Shown one piece after another: positions 1 to 5,426 of a stretch of 7,002 bases of DNA; positions within the stretch are counted from its first letter, which is position 1; each line of letters begins with the position of its first letter. The DNA lies in contig CAIOSF010000216.1 of the NCBI GenBank assembly GCA_903860855.1, forward strand, positions 1 to 7,002, given 5' to 3'. The notes beneath the pieces are model-generated. The model was given only the letters and a program-made list of their open reading frames with translations, searched no databases and was not told the origin of the DNA. Made by a program: the position numbers and the translations under genes. This stretch comes from an uncultured Alphaproteobacteria bacterium. Lineage in GTDB: Bacteria; Pseudomonadota; Alphaproteobacteria; Rickettsiales; Midichloriaceae.

Positions 1-863
1 GCATTGAACCCCAAATGTTCTTTCATAAAACTGCCCATGTATACATAGGTAATATAAAAGCAAGCCGGTCCAGTAATGCGAACGAAAAAATATGCTAAAA
101 CAGCTCGTATATCCAATTTTTCTTGATAGCTAGGAGAGAGGTTTTTGAACAATGCTGGCTTATCCATCATAGCCATTTTGATTCTGAGCCTTCGTTTAAA
201 ATCCACAAACTCCGGACTATCTCTTAGTCTCGTTCTGGCAGCAAGACCGACCAAAGCAATAACGGCACCAATCCAAAATGCTATGCGCCAATTGAAAGCA
301 AATGAAATGGCCAATGATGCTATTATTAAAGCAAAAAACCCACCTAACTCCGATTGGACGCTGATCATTCCACCATATATATACCTATAGGGTTGTTTTA
401 ATGTTTCGGTTAAATAAAGCTGGGCTCCAACCTTTTCACCCATAGATGAAAAACCCTGCAAAGCTCTGCACGCTATCATTATGAAACTCGCAGCTATCCC
501 TATTTCCGCATAGGTGCCAACAGTTGCCATAGTCACACAACAAACTGCCATAATAATTGTGGTGATGATTATAGTGTTTTTTCTGCCAATCCTATCTCCA
601 ATAGAACCTATAACGAACCCACCAATTGGTCTCAACACAAAAGTTGAACAAAAAGCTAATGCCGCTAATAACTTGGCAGTCAGTGGGTCACTTTGCGGGA
701 AAAATAGATCGTTTAGCAAAACCGCCATATGGACGTATAGCATTAGGTCAAAATATTCCAGAAATGTTCCAAGAGATAATAGGAAGATCGATTCCTGTTG
801 TTGCTTAGTTAAGCCGTTGCCTTTATGAGATATCGATTCTACGTTCACATTTTGATTTTTCAT
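1..863 (-). CDS. MFS transporter, ProP-like (metabolite:H+ symporter type), C-terminal part outside the window
   Basis: Reading the minus strand from an ATG at 863 gives 287 uninterrupted codons that run off the window start, so only the N-terminal two thirds is seen. It should be an inner-membrane secondary transporter driven by an ion gradient. Visible family marks are EYFDLMLY in the first membrane segment (about residues 36-43), the MFS loop 2-3 signature RPIGGFVIGSIGDRIGRK (78-95), RALQGFSSMGEKVGAQLYLTE (133-153, matching the RxLQG...GE pattern of the symporter family) and DSPEF after membrane segment 6 (215-219). Hydrophobic stretches lie near 26-50, 65-88, 97-117, 122-139, 172-190 and 193-210. 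The second half begins near 253. Substrate is unknown: ProP relatives carry proline/betaine, but this subfamily also moves dicarboxylates and others. There is no clear Shine-Dalgarno, and no earlier in-frame start was seen. Confidence 0.92.
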   Translation of the reverse strand, partial: MKNQNVNVESISHKGNGLTKQQQESIFLLSLGTFLEYFDLMLYVHMAVLLNDLFFPQSDPLTAKLLAALAFCSTFVLRPIGGFVIGSIGDRIGRKNTIIITTIIMAVCCVTMATVGTYAEIGIAASFIMIACRALQGFSSMGEKVGAQLYLTETLKQPYRYIYGGMISVQSELGGFFALIIASLAISFAFNWRIAFWIGAVIALVGLAARTRLRDSPEFVDFKRRLRIKMAMMDKPALFKNLSPSYQEKLDIRAVLAYFFVRITGPACFYITYVYMGSFMKEHLGFN

Positions 864-1327
864 ATTTATAACGCCAACTATGGATAATGATGGATAAAAT
901 AACAGAAACAACAGATGATTATCTGCAAACCGTATGGAAAAACTTCTATGTTCATACCCAGGTAGTGGTATTTATACCATGTACTAAAATAAATTCCAAT
1001 ACTACCATGCCCTTAGATTTTTATTAAAACTTCTTGTTTATATAGATGATTTTTGCAAAAGATTTATACCATTTTGGAATGAGCATAAAATATAAGGAAA
1101 AAAAGATAGGTAATGATTGAGGCAAAAAAACAAAAAATAGAGTAACAAATCTGAGTTTGAGCGAAATTGTGACGTACTATTGGGATACCAAGAAAATAAG
1201 TTTTTATGCTTTAAATACTACTACGAGTATGTATATACTAGGCACTCTGGTGATTTCACTGACTAAAACGGGAATTGGTATGAATACACAAGCAGTTATC
1301 AAATTGCTAGTGAACTCTGCTGTGCCT
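864..1327. other. 464-bp intergenic region without a supported gene
   Basis: This lies between the transporter start and the end of the flavoprotein gene. Apart from the predicted transporter promoter (961-1006) I see no convincing gene, RNA or strong terminator. It is AT-rich, with A-runs near 1095-1135. A TTG-started 61-codon frame at 1157-1342 on the plus strand has no ribosome binding site or family resemblance and overlaps the end of the flavoprotein gene, so it was not called. Some of the region should be the 3' untranslated tail of the flavoprotein transcript. Confidence 0.6.
961..1006 (-). promoter_or_regulatory. Predicted promoter of the MFS transporter, framed by inverted hexamers
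   Basis: On the minus strand there is a -35-like TTGGAA (999-994), a 17-bp spacer and a -10-like TATAAA (976-971) preceded by TGG, giving an extended -10. Transcription would start near 964, leaving a leader of about 100 nt before the transporter ATG at 863. The promoter sits between GGTAGT (961-966) and ACTACC (1001-1006), which are inverted copies that could form an operator. The call rests on consensus match and position only. Confidence 0.55.
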
Positions 1328-2743
1328 CTAATCACCACTTAATATTCTATCGATCAGCTGCTTTACAGTTGGTATAAATCCATTAGCATAAAATGGGTCT
1401 TGACCGAATAAATAGGCGGTATGGCCTGCGAACACCAGTTCATTATCTACATCGCCTGAATGAGCAACATTATAGAGAGTTTTTCTTATACAATATGATC
1501 GCGGATCTGGTATGCGATCTTTTGAGATCTCACCATTTTCAGACCAGTTACTAAAGCGGCAATACGTCAGGCAACCACCGCAATGAAGTTGATCAGAACG
1601 AATTTTTTCAAACTCAGATGGCGTCATAAACACTATAGTTGCATCTGGAGTTCTGACAATTTTACTATATCCATCGGCAATCCAGCCGGTTGCACGGTCA
1701 AGATCAGAAAGATCTATATAGGCATAGCGCTCTCTGGCTCCACCCATGGATAATGTGGTTCTTGGAGCCATCCCCTCTGGGCCTCCCTCTTCATCAGCAT
1801 ATACCTTAATCTGCCTTTGAGATAGGTTCTGTAAATTTTGCAAAAAAGCATTGTTAAAAGAAGACGAATAAAAACCCGTAGGGCTGAAATGATTTAGGAT
1901 GACATCACCCTCATGCATATCTAACAGTTTATTTTTCCATGTACTTGGTATAGGACTCTCAACGGTCAGGAGGGGCCTGGTACCGAATTGAAAGGCTATG
2001 GGTCCTAGTGCTGAATTATCAATCCAATCGCTCCATTCCCTTAGAAACCACACTCCACCGGCCATGATAATGGGCACGTCAGCCATTCCATGTTGCGACA
2101 GAGTTTCGCGTAACATTCTGACTCTTTCATAGGGGGACTCGGCTACTTCTGGATCTTCTTTATTGCTTATGCCATTATGTCCACCTGCCTTCCATGGGTC
2201 TTCGTAGACAACTCCACCCAGCCATTCTCTGTGTTTCTTATAAGCCCTCAGCCACAACAAATTGAATGCCCTAGATGATGACACAATAGGATAATAGTAT
2301 ACGCCATAATTAGCTGCAATTTCAGCCAGTTTAAATGGCATGCCCGCGCCACATGTCACTCCATGCACAAGGCCTTTAGTTTGCTCAAGAACTCCATGTA
2401 GTATGGCCTCGACGGAAGATATGCCCCATAATATATTCATGTGGATGCACCCATTTCCCCCCGAAACATCGTGGGCAATCTTAGCCTGACATACTCCAGC
2501 TTTTATCGCATATTCTATGAGCTCATCATGCCTTTCCTTTCTGGTCTTACCATTGAATATTAGCGGAATGAGATTGCCATTCTCATCATATAAATCTCCG
2601 AACACGCTTGAAAAGGTACCGACACCTCCTGCTGCAGCCCATGCACCAGCGCTCGCACCATTTGTGACGGAGATGCCTTTGCCACCCTCAATTAACGGCA
2701 GCACAGAGCGACCTGATAGGACAAGAGGTTTGAGCTGTTTCAC
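1328..2743 (-). CDS. Nitronate monooxygenase / 2-nitropropane dioxygenase family FMN oxidoreductase
   Basis: A 471-residue cytoplasmic flavoprotein of the TIM-barrel nitronate monooxygenase family, which oxidises nitronates using FMN; related branches include FabK-type enoyl reductases. The N-terminus (VLPLIEGGKGISVTNGASAG, residues 14-33) matches the family start. GGHNG (187-191) holds the usual active-site His region. IIMAGG (225-230) and FQFGTRPL (251-258) are the phosphate-binding elements for FMN. The C-terminal part is longer than in the roughly 320-350-residue class enzymes and carries a cysteine group, C388, C391, C395 (HCGGCLTYC) and C418, that could bind metal or an Fe-S centre. It starts at GTG (2743-2741): an in-frame TAA lies 9 bases upstream, no earlier start is possible, and the N-terminus fits the family. 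It lies 377 bp downstream of fabI on the same strand and probably has its own promoter. The true substrate is unknown. Confidence 0.9.
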   Translation of the reverse strand: MKQLKPLVLSGRSVLPLIEGGKGISVTNGASAGAWAAAGGVGTFSSVFGDLYDENGNLIPLIFNGKTRKERHDELIEYAIKAGVCQAKIAHDVSGGNGCIHMNILWGISSVEAILHGVLEQTKGLVHGVTCGAGMPFKLAEIAANYGVYYYPIVSSSRAFNLLWLRAYKKHREWLGGVVYEDPWKAGGHNGISNKEDPEVAESPYERVRMLRETLSQHGMADVPIIMAGGVWFLREWSDWIDNSALGPIAFQFGTRPLLTVESPIPSTWKNKLLDMHEGDVILNHFSPTGFYSSSFNNAFLQNLQNLSQRQIKVYADEEGGPEGMAPRTTLSMGGARERYAYIDLSDLDRATGWIADGYSKIVRTPDATIVFMTPSEFEKIRSDQLHCGGCLTYCRFSNWSENGEISKDRIPDPRSYCIRKTLYNVAHSGDVDNELVFAGHTAYLFGQDPFYANGFIPTVKQLIDRILSGD

Positions 2744-2764
2744 CTTGTATTACCCCGAACTAAT

Positions 2765-2778
2765 ATCTGATCTCAGAT
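2765..2778. promoter_or_regulatory. Short palindrome upstream of the flavoprotein gene
   Basis: ATCTGA-TC-TCAGAT is a perfect inverted repeat with 6-bp arms and a 2-bp centre, ending 22 bp upstream of the GTG start at 2743. Its size and position would suit a dimeric regulator, or a block within the 5' leader. It could also be chance in AT-rich DNA. Confidence 0.25.
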
Positions 2779-2998
2779 TCAAACACAAATAATGCAACGA
2801 GCGAGACGCGCAGCACGGTAATACCGCGAAAAGTTGGAATTGGTGTGCGCGTATAGACAACGAACAAAAAAACGATATTTAAAAAATGAGAGCTGGTATA
2901 AATATAAAATCCTGGTGCATTCTATAGCTATGCTTACTATGATGCAACATATATTTACTAAATTACCGCAGGAAAGGAACGCCCAGATAGAATGAGAT

Positions 2999-3035
2999 GG
3001 TAGTATAATTATATCTAATTCTATTTCAAACTACC
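2999..3035 (-). promoter_or_regulatory. Predicted promoter of the flavoprotein gene, framed by inverted hexamers
   Basis: On the minus strand TTGAAA (3029-3024) is followed after 16 bp by TATACT (3007-3002), a 5/6 match to the -10 consensus. The pair is bounded by GGTAGT (2999-3004) and ACTACC (3030-3035), the same inverted hexamers that frame the transporter promoter at 961-1006. Transcription would begin near 2995, giving a leader of about 250 nt before the flavoprotein GTG. It lies only about 90 bp after the fabI stop. Confidence 0.45.
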
Positions 3036-3120
3036 CTACTAGCAACAATTGTCAGCCAAGTATCGATTTTATGCCATCTTATTATATATGACTAGCTATC
3101 ATTTAATTCGCTCTAGCAAG

Positions 3121-3936
3121 CTACTTTGCTCCATCTTCATAGGTATATCTCATTCCAATTGCATGGTATCCGCTATCAACATGAATTACTTCTCCTGTAA
3201 CGCCACTGCTAAGATCGCTGACAAGATATACAGCTGTTTTTGCTATTTCATCGGCACTAATATTGCGTCGAAGTGGGGCATTCTTGCCGGCCCAATCTAA
3301 CATGACACGAAAATCTGAAATACCCGAAGCAGCTAGAGTCCTTACTGGTCCAGCTGAAATCGTGTTTACCCTTATGCTATCTTGGCCAAGGTCTGCCGCT
3401 AAATATCGTACACTGCACTCAAGAGCCGCTTTAGCCACTCCCATGACGTTATAATTCGGCATTGCCTTTTCTGCGCCATAGTAACTAAGCGTCACAATAC
3501 TACCGCTTCCATTCCCACTTTCGCCATTGCTTCTTGTCATTAGCGGGGCAGCATAGCGACTTATGCATGTTAAAGAATAGCATGACACATTCATTGTAAG
3601 ACAAAAGTTATCGAAGCTGGTATCAACGTATCTCCCTCGTAACTCATCTTTATTTGAAAAAGCTATGGCGTGGATTATAAAATCAATACTATCCCATCGC
3701 GTTTTTATTATATCAAAACAACTAGCAATAGAATCTTCCTTACTAGCATCACAGTCAATAACAAAACCACAACCTATGGATTCCGCAAGTGGCCTAACCC
3801 TTTTCTCGAAAATCTCTCCCTGGTAAGAGAAGGCTAGATCAGCCCCCTGCTCTCTGCAGGATTTCGCTATAGCCCAACCTATAGATTTATCATTCGCCAC
3901 CCCCATTATTAGGCCTCTTTTTCCTTTTAGTAGCAT
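3121..3936 (-). CDS. fabI: Enoyl-[acyl-carrier-protein] reductase (NADH), FabI
   Basis: A 271-residue cytoplasmic short-chain dehydrogenase that reduces trans-2-enoyl-ACP in the last step of each type II fatty-acid elongation cycle. The nucleotide-binding start reads MGVANDKSIGWAIAK (residues 11-25), typical of FabI rather than of other short-chain dehydrogenases. The catalytic set is present: Y152 in SYYGAE, Y162 and K169 in NYNVMGVAK (Tyr-x6-Lys). ISAGPVRTLAASGISDF (193-209) is the substrate-loop region and HVDSGYHAIGM (252-262) the family C-terminus. The residue corresponding to E. coli Gly93 is Ala92, as in many FabI proteins. By eye there are about 8 extra Gly/Ser/Asn-rich residues (about 135-145) just before the catalytic strand compared with E. 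coli. The ATG at 3936 begins the protein exactly where the family does; no Shine-Dalgarno is apparent. It is divergent from rpsF, with its own promoter. Confidence 0.97.
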   Translation of the reverse strand: MLLKGKRGLIMGVANDKSIGWAIAKSCREQGADLAFSYQGEIFEKRVRPLAESIGCGFVIDCDASKEDSIASCFDIIKTRWDSIDFIIHAIAFSNKDELRGRYVDTSFDNFCLTMNVSCYSLTCISRYAAPLMTRSNGESGNGSGSIVTLSYYGAEKAMPNYNVMGVAKAALECSVRYLAADLGQDSIRVNTISAGPVRTLAASGISDFRVMLDWAGKNAPLRRNISADEIAKTAVYLVSDLSSGVTGEVIHVDSGYHAIGMRYTYEDGAK

Positions 3937-3964
3937 GAATATAAAAATGAAAATATTCTTAATT

Positions 3965-3999
3965 GCATCCTAAGATATGGTATCTCTTGTTATTGTCAA
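3965..3999 (-). promoter_or_regulatory. Predicted fabI promoter
   Basis: On the minus strand a perfect -35 hexamer TTGACA (3999-3994), a 16-bp spacer and a -10-like TATCTT (3977-3972, 4/6) place the start point near 3965. The leader would be about 29 nt to the fabI ATG at 3936. It is the only perfect -35 noted in the window. Confidence 0.65.
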
Positions 4000-4230
4000 G
4001 ATATTGAGAGTGGTGGTTTGCCTTGAGATATGGAAATATACTATATAATACCATGGAGTGCGGCTTATTAATTTATATGGCAACATACCTCTTGAGCATT
4101 ACTAAAGATCACCCCCCAGAAACCTCATTTATTCTGCATCGAAACCATGTGCAACGCCCAAAGGAGTTAGTGAATTCAATATTCATATGATAAAATTTCA
4201 CATCATCACATTCTACATCAGTAAAAACTC

Positions 4231-4272
4231 TTCACTTTGTCTTCGACTTGATTATAATGTGCCTATTATAAT
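4231..4272 (+). promoter_or_regulatory. Predicted rpsF promoter with two -10 boxes
   Basis: TTCACT (4231-4236, 4/6 to the -35 consensus) and a perfect TATAAT (4253-4258) are spaced by 16 bp, giving a start near 4265 and a leader of about 25 nt. A second perfect TATAAT lies 14 bp further on (4267-4272), with only a poor -35 (TTCGAC, 4242-4247, 19 bp away). The leader is too short for the S6:S18-binding RNA often found before rpsF, unless the distal promoter near 4023-4049 is used. Confidence 0.6.
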
Positions 4273-4290
4273 TTTTGATATATAACTTGA

Positions 4291-4644
4291 ATGTCTCTAT
4301 ATGAGTCCGTGTTCATAATGCGACAAGATGTCTCTTCCCAGGATATCAACGCTATTACCAAGGCCTTCGTCACTATAGTTGAGGAGATGGGTGGTGTTTT
4401 GGTGAAAAAGGAATATTGGGGCCTTAGGACATTGGCCTACGTCATTAAGAAAAACAAAAGAGGGCATTATATGATGCTTGGGTTCAAAGCCGAGCATGAT
4501 GCTATGAAAGAACTAGAGCGTCATTATAAAATGAACGAAGATATCATCAAATTTGTTACATTTAGGGTTGACAAAATAGATGATGGCCCATCTCCTATGA
4601 TGCAAGCCCCATCCGAGGATAATAAGCCTGGAGCTCCTATATAA
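4291..4644 (+). CDS. rpsF: 30S ribosomal protein S6
   Basis: A 117-residue S6, which pairs with S18 on the platform of the small subunit. The start MSLYESVFIMRQD (1-13) is the usual first strand, YWGLRTLAYVIKKNKRGHYM (42-61) is the conserved central region, and KMNEDIIKFVTFRVDKID (80-97) is the last conserved segment. The last 20 or so residues form a polar, Pro-rich tail (GPSPMMQAPSEDNKPGAPI), common in alphaproteobacterial S6. The ATG at 4291 gives the family N-terminus; the preceding bases (ataacttga) have no Shine-Dalgarno. It heads the S6-S18-L9 cluster, but rpsR begins 324 bp later rather than close by. Base use is like that of its neighbours. Confidence 0.97.
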   Translation: MSLYESVFIMRQDVSSQDINAITKAFVTIVEEMGGVLVKKEYWGLRTLAYVIKKNKRGHYMMLGFKAEHDAMKELERHYKMNEDIIKFVTFRVDKIDDGPSPMMQAPSEDNKPGAPI

Positions 4645-4710
4645 TAAATACACGTAAATAAAAAATGCGGGAATTGACACAGGTTGGGGTTTGTTGTGGG
4701 GTTTTGTAGC

Positions 4711-4732
4711 TATTGTGTACATCTACACAATA
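4711..4732. promoter_or_regulatory. Perfect 9-bp inverted repeat, operator-like
   Basis: TATTGTGTA-CATC-TACACAATA is a perfect 9-4-9 palindrome. It ends about 20 bp before the extended -10 at 4753-4761, so its right end occupies the place of the missing -35 element. This position suits an activator or repressor site. As RNA it would also form a 9-bp hairpin with a 4-nt loop in transcripts reading through from rpsF, but no T-run follows, so a terminator is unlikely. Confidence 0.45.
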
Positions 4733-4752
4733 TCGGTGATTGCCTACTCATC

Positions 4753-4761
4753 TGGTATAAT
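4753..4761 (+). promoter_or_regulatory. Predicted rpsR promoter (extended -10)
   Basis: TGGTATAAT combines a perfect -10 hexamer (4756-4761) with the TGn extension. There is no good -35 at 16-18 bp, as expected for an extended -10 promoter or one helped by a bound regulator. The start near 4768 would give rpsR a leader of about 200 nt, separate from rpsF transcription. Confidence 0.45.
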
Positions 4762-4786
4762 ACTGGCGCGACGTAAGTGAGCACCA

Positions 4787-4832
4787 TGATCTAAGTCGGT
4801 ATATGGTATATTATGTGTATCGACTTAGATCA
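4787..4832 (+). ncRNA. Long hairpin in the rpsR leader
   Basis: TGATCTAAGTCG (4787-4798) and CGACTTAGATCA (4821-4832) are perfectly complementary over 12 bp. Pairing continues inward through seven more pairs, four of them G-U (4799-4805 with 4814-4820), to an 8-nt loop, giving a helix of about 19 pairs. No T-run follows, so it is not an ordinary terminator. It lies just after the predicted rpsR transcription start. It could be a leader control element or a copy of a dispersed palindromic repeat. Confidence 0.5.
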
Positions 4833-4845
4833 CCATATTTATATA

Positions 4846-4893
4846 TGAACTCCGGTTCAAGCATTATGCCGAAGAAATGAACTAATGCTGGAG
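4846..4893 (+). ncRNA. Candidate switch-like RNA structure in the rpsR leader
   Basis: TGAAC (4846-4850) and GTTCA (4855-4859) form a 5-bp hairpin closed by C-UCCG-G, a UNCG-type tetraloop known for stability. Directly after it, AGCATTA (4860-4866) pairs with TAATGCT (4883-4889). GTTCA can also pair with a second TGAAC (4878-4882), and CTCC (4850-4853) with GGAG (4890-4893), so at least two alternative folds compete. Two CCG triplets are present (4852-4854, 4869-4871). The S6:S18 autoregulatory RNA of other bacteria is known to rely on a CCG, but whether this is such a motif is inference. Confidence 0.35.
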
Positions 4894-4914
4894 AAATTAA
4901 AATAAAAAAAGTAT

Positions 4915-4956
4915 ATGTCATTAGACGAATTGAAGTTATTGTTAATTTGTAATTAA
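4915..4956 (+). CDS. Possible 13-codon upstream reading frame before rpsR
   Basis: An ATG at 4915 opens a 13-codon frame, MSLDELKLLLICN, with five leucine codons (TTA or TTG). It stops at TAA 4954-4956, 12 bp before the rpsR ATG and in the same frame; a second stop, TAG, abuts that ATG. The nearest Shine-Dalgarno-like GGAG (4890-4893) is about 21 bases upstream, too far for normal use. It might be a leader peptide coupled to rpsR, or simply chance. Confidence 0.15.
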   Translation: MSLDELKLLLICN

Positions 4957-4968
4957 AGCGATTTTTAG

Positions 4969-5379
4969 ATGTCAGAGTTAATAAACGAAAGTAAAGATAT
5001 AGCATCTACCACTGATGCTCCCAGCCCTGTTGCCGATGACTCCACTGGCAACACCGGGGGTTATGGTGGCGGCGGCCATCACGGTGGTCATCATCACCGT
5101 GATGGCCATCATAATAGTGGAAGTCCCATGATACCGAATGCTGTACTATTTAACAGAACAGCAAGTGTAGTGTTTCGCCGCCCAAGCTGCCCTCTGTCAG
5201 GTAAAGATGCACCAGTGCTGGATTATAAAAACATAGAACTGCTAAAGAAATATACATCCGAAAAAGGCAAAATAATACCGAGCAGAATTACGGAAGTATG
5301 CCGTAAAAAACAGTCAGAGTTGATGAAGTGTATTAAAAGAGCCAGAGAGCTTGCTCTACTTCCTTTTTCGGCTTCCTAG
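4969..5379 (+). CDS. rpsR: 30S ribosomal protein S18 with a Gly/His-rich N-terminal extension
   Basis: 136 residues, against the usual 70-95 for S18. The core is clear from about residue 69: [20 protein letters not shown] (69-88), then [20 protein letters not shown] (90-109), then [13 protein letters not shown] (121-133). The first 68 residues are an extra, probably disordered piece: an acidic, polar start (1-29), then [19 protein letters not shown] (30-48) with seven histidines that could bind metal. An in-frame ATG at 5128 (Met54) preceded by GGAAG would give an 83-residue protein of ordinary size, so the true start is open. I keep 4969 because the frame upstream is open, looks coded and is bounded by a stop. 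S18 pairs with S6 on the 30S platform. The His-rich patch is GC-richer than its surroundings and is encoded by a perfect inverted repeat. Confidence 0.95.
   Translation: MSELINESKDIASTTDAPSPVADDSTGNTGGYGGGGHHGGHHHRDGHHNSGSPMIPNAVLFNRTASVVFRRPSCPLSGKDAPVLDYKNIELLKKYTSEKGKIIPSRITEVCRKKQSELMKCIKRARELALLPFSAS
5074..5107 (+). repeat. Perfect 13-bp inverted repeat inside the rpsR extension
   Basis: GGCCATCACGGTG (5074-5086) and CACCGTGATGGCC (5095-5107) are exact inverted copies around the 8-nt loop GTCATCAT. The RNA hairpin would be GC-rich and very stable. It encodes residues of the His-rich patch. It ends 20 nt before the internal ATG at 5128, where it could shape initiation or slow ribosomes coming from the upstream start. 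Confidence 0.7.
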
Positions 5380-5426
5380 CTTTTTATAAATTGATACTAA
5401 CATTTAACATGAGTTAAGCGCTAAGA

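Larger units (their letters stand above)
2744..3120. other. 377-bp spacer between fabI and the flavoprotein gene
   Basis: No open frame of note. The spacer contains a predicted minus-strand promoter (2999-3035), a short palindrome next to the flavoprotein start (2765-2778) and a patch at about 2795-2860 that is richer in G and C than its surroundings, with several CGCG/GCGC words. No T-tailed hairpin that would end fabI transcription is evident, so read-through from fabI cannot be excluded. The GC-richer patch could be a small RNA, a decayed gene or a remnant of inserted DNA; nothing in it is recognisable. Confidence 0.55.
3937..4290. promoter_or_regulatory. Divergent fabI-rpsF intergenic region
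   Basis: The 354 bp carries the fabI promoter (minus, 3965-3999) and the rpsF promoter (plus, 4231-4258). A further plus-strand pair, TTGAGA (4023-4028) - 15 bp - TATAAT (4044-4049), would start transcription near 4056, more than 230 bases before rpsF. That could be a second, distal rpsF promoter or the start of a short noncoding transcript. Between 4056 and 4230 I find only a weak 5-bp hairpin (TGAAT...ATTCA near 4170-4185) and no open frame of note. Confidence 0.5.

Noticed and set aside
145..828. Plus-strand frames of 60-104 codons
   Set aside because: They lie opposite the MFS transporter, whose minus-strand product shows clear family motifs throughout.
1157..1342. Plus-strand 61-codon frame starting at TTG between the transporter and flavoprotein genes
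   Set aside because: No ribosome binding site, a rare start, no recognisable family, and overlap with the end of the flavoprotein gene on the other strand. Frames of this size are expected in AT-rich intergenic DNA.
2795..2865. Possible 16S rRNA fragments: GCAACGAGCG and CGGTAATAC match universal 16S sites, close together in a GC-richer patch
   Set aside because: The two sites are in the wrong order relative to 16S, the intervening sequence does not align, and 9-10-base matches to a 1.5-kb gene are expected several times by chance in 7 kb.
4711..4740. Palindrome after rpsF as a rho-independent terminator
   Set aside because: The stem is AT-rich and is not followed by a T-run on either strand.
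4850..4871. GGTTCAAGC resembling a tRNA T-loop
   Set aside because: The flanking bases do not form a T-stem, and no anticodon arm or acceptor stem fits; it is better explained by the rpsR leader hairpins.
4297..5005. Minus-strand frames of 64-69 codons across rpsF and the rpsR leader
   Set aside because: They are antisense to rpsF or to intergenic DNA, with no family resemblance or initiation signals.
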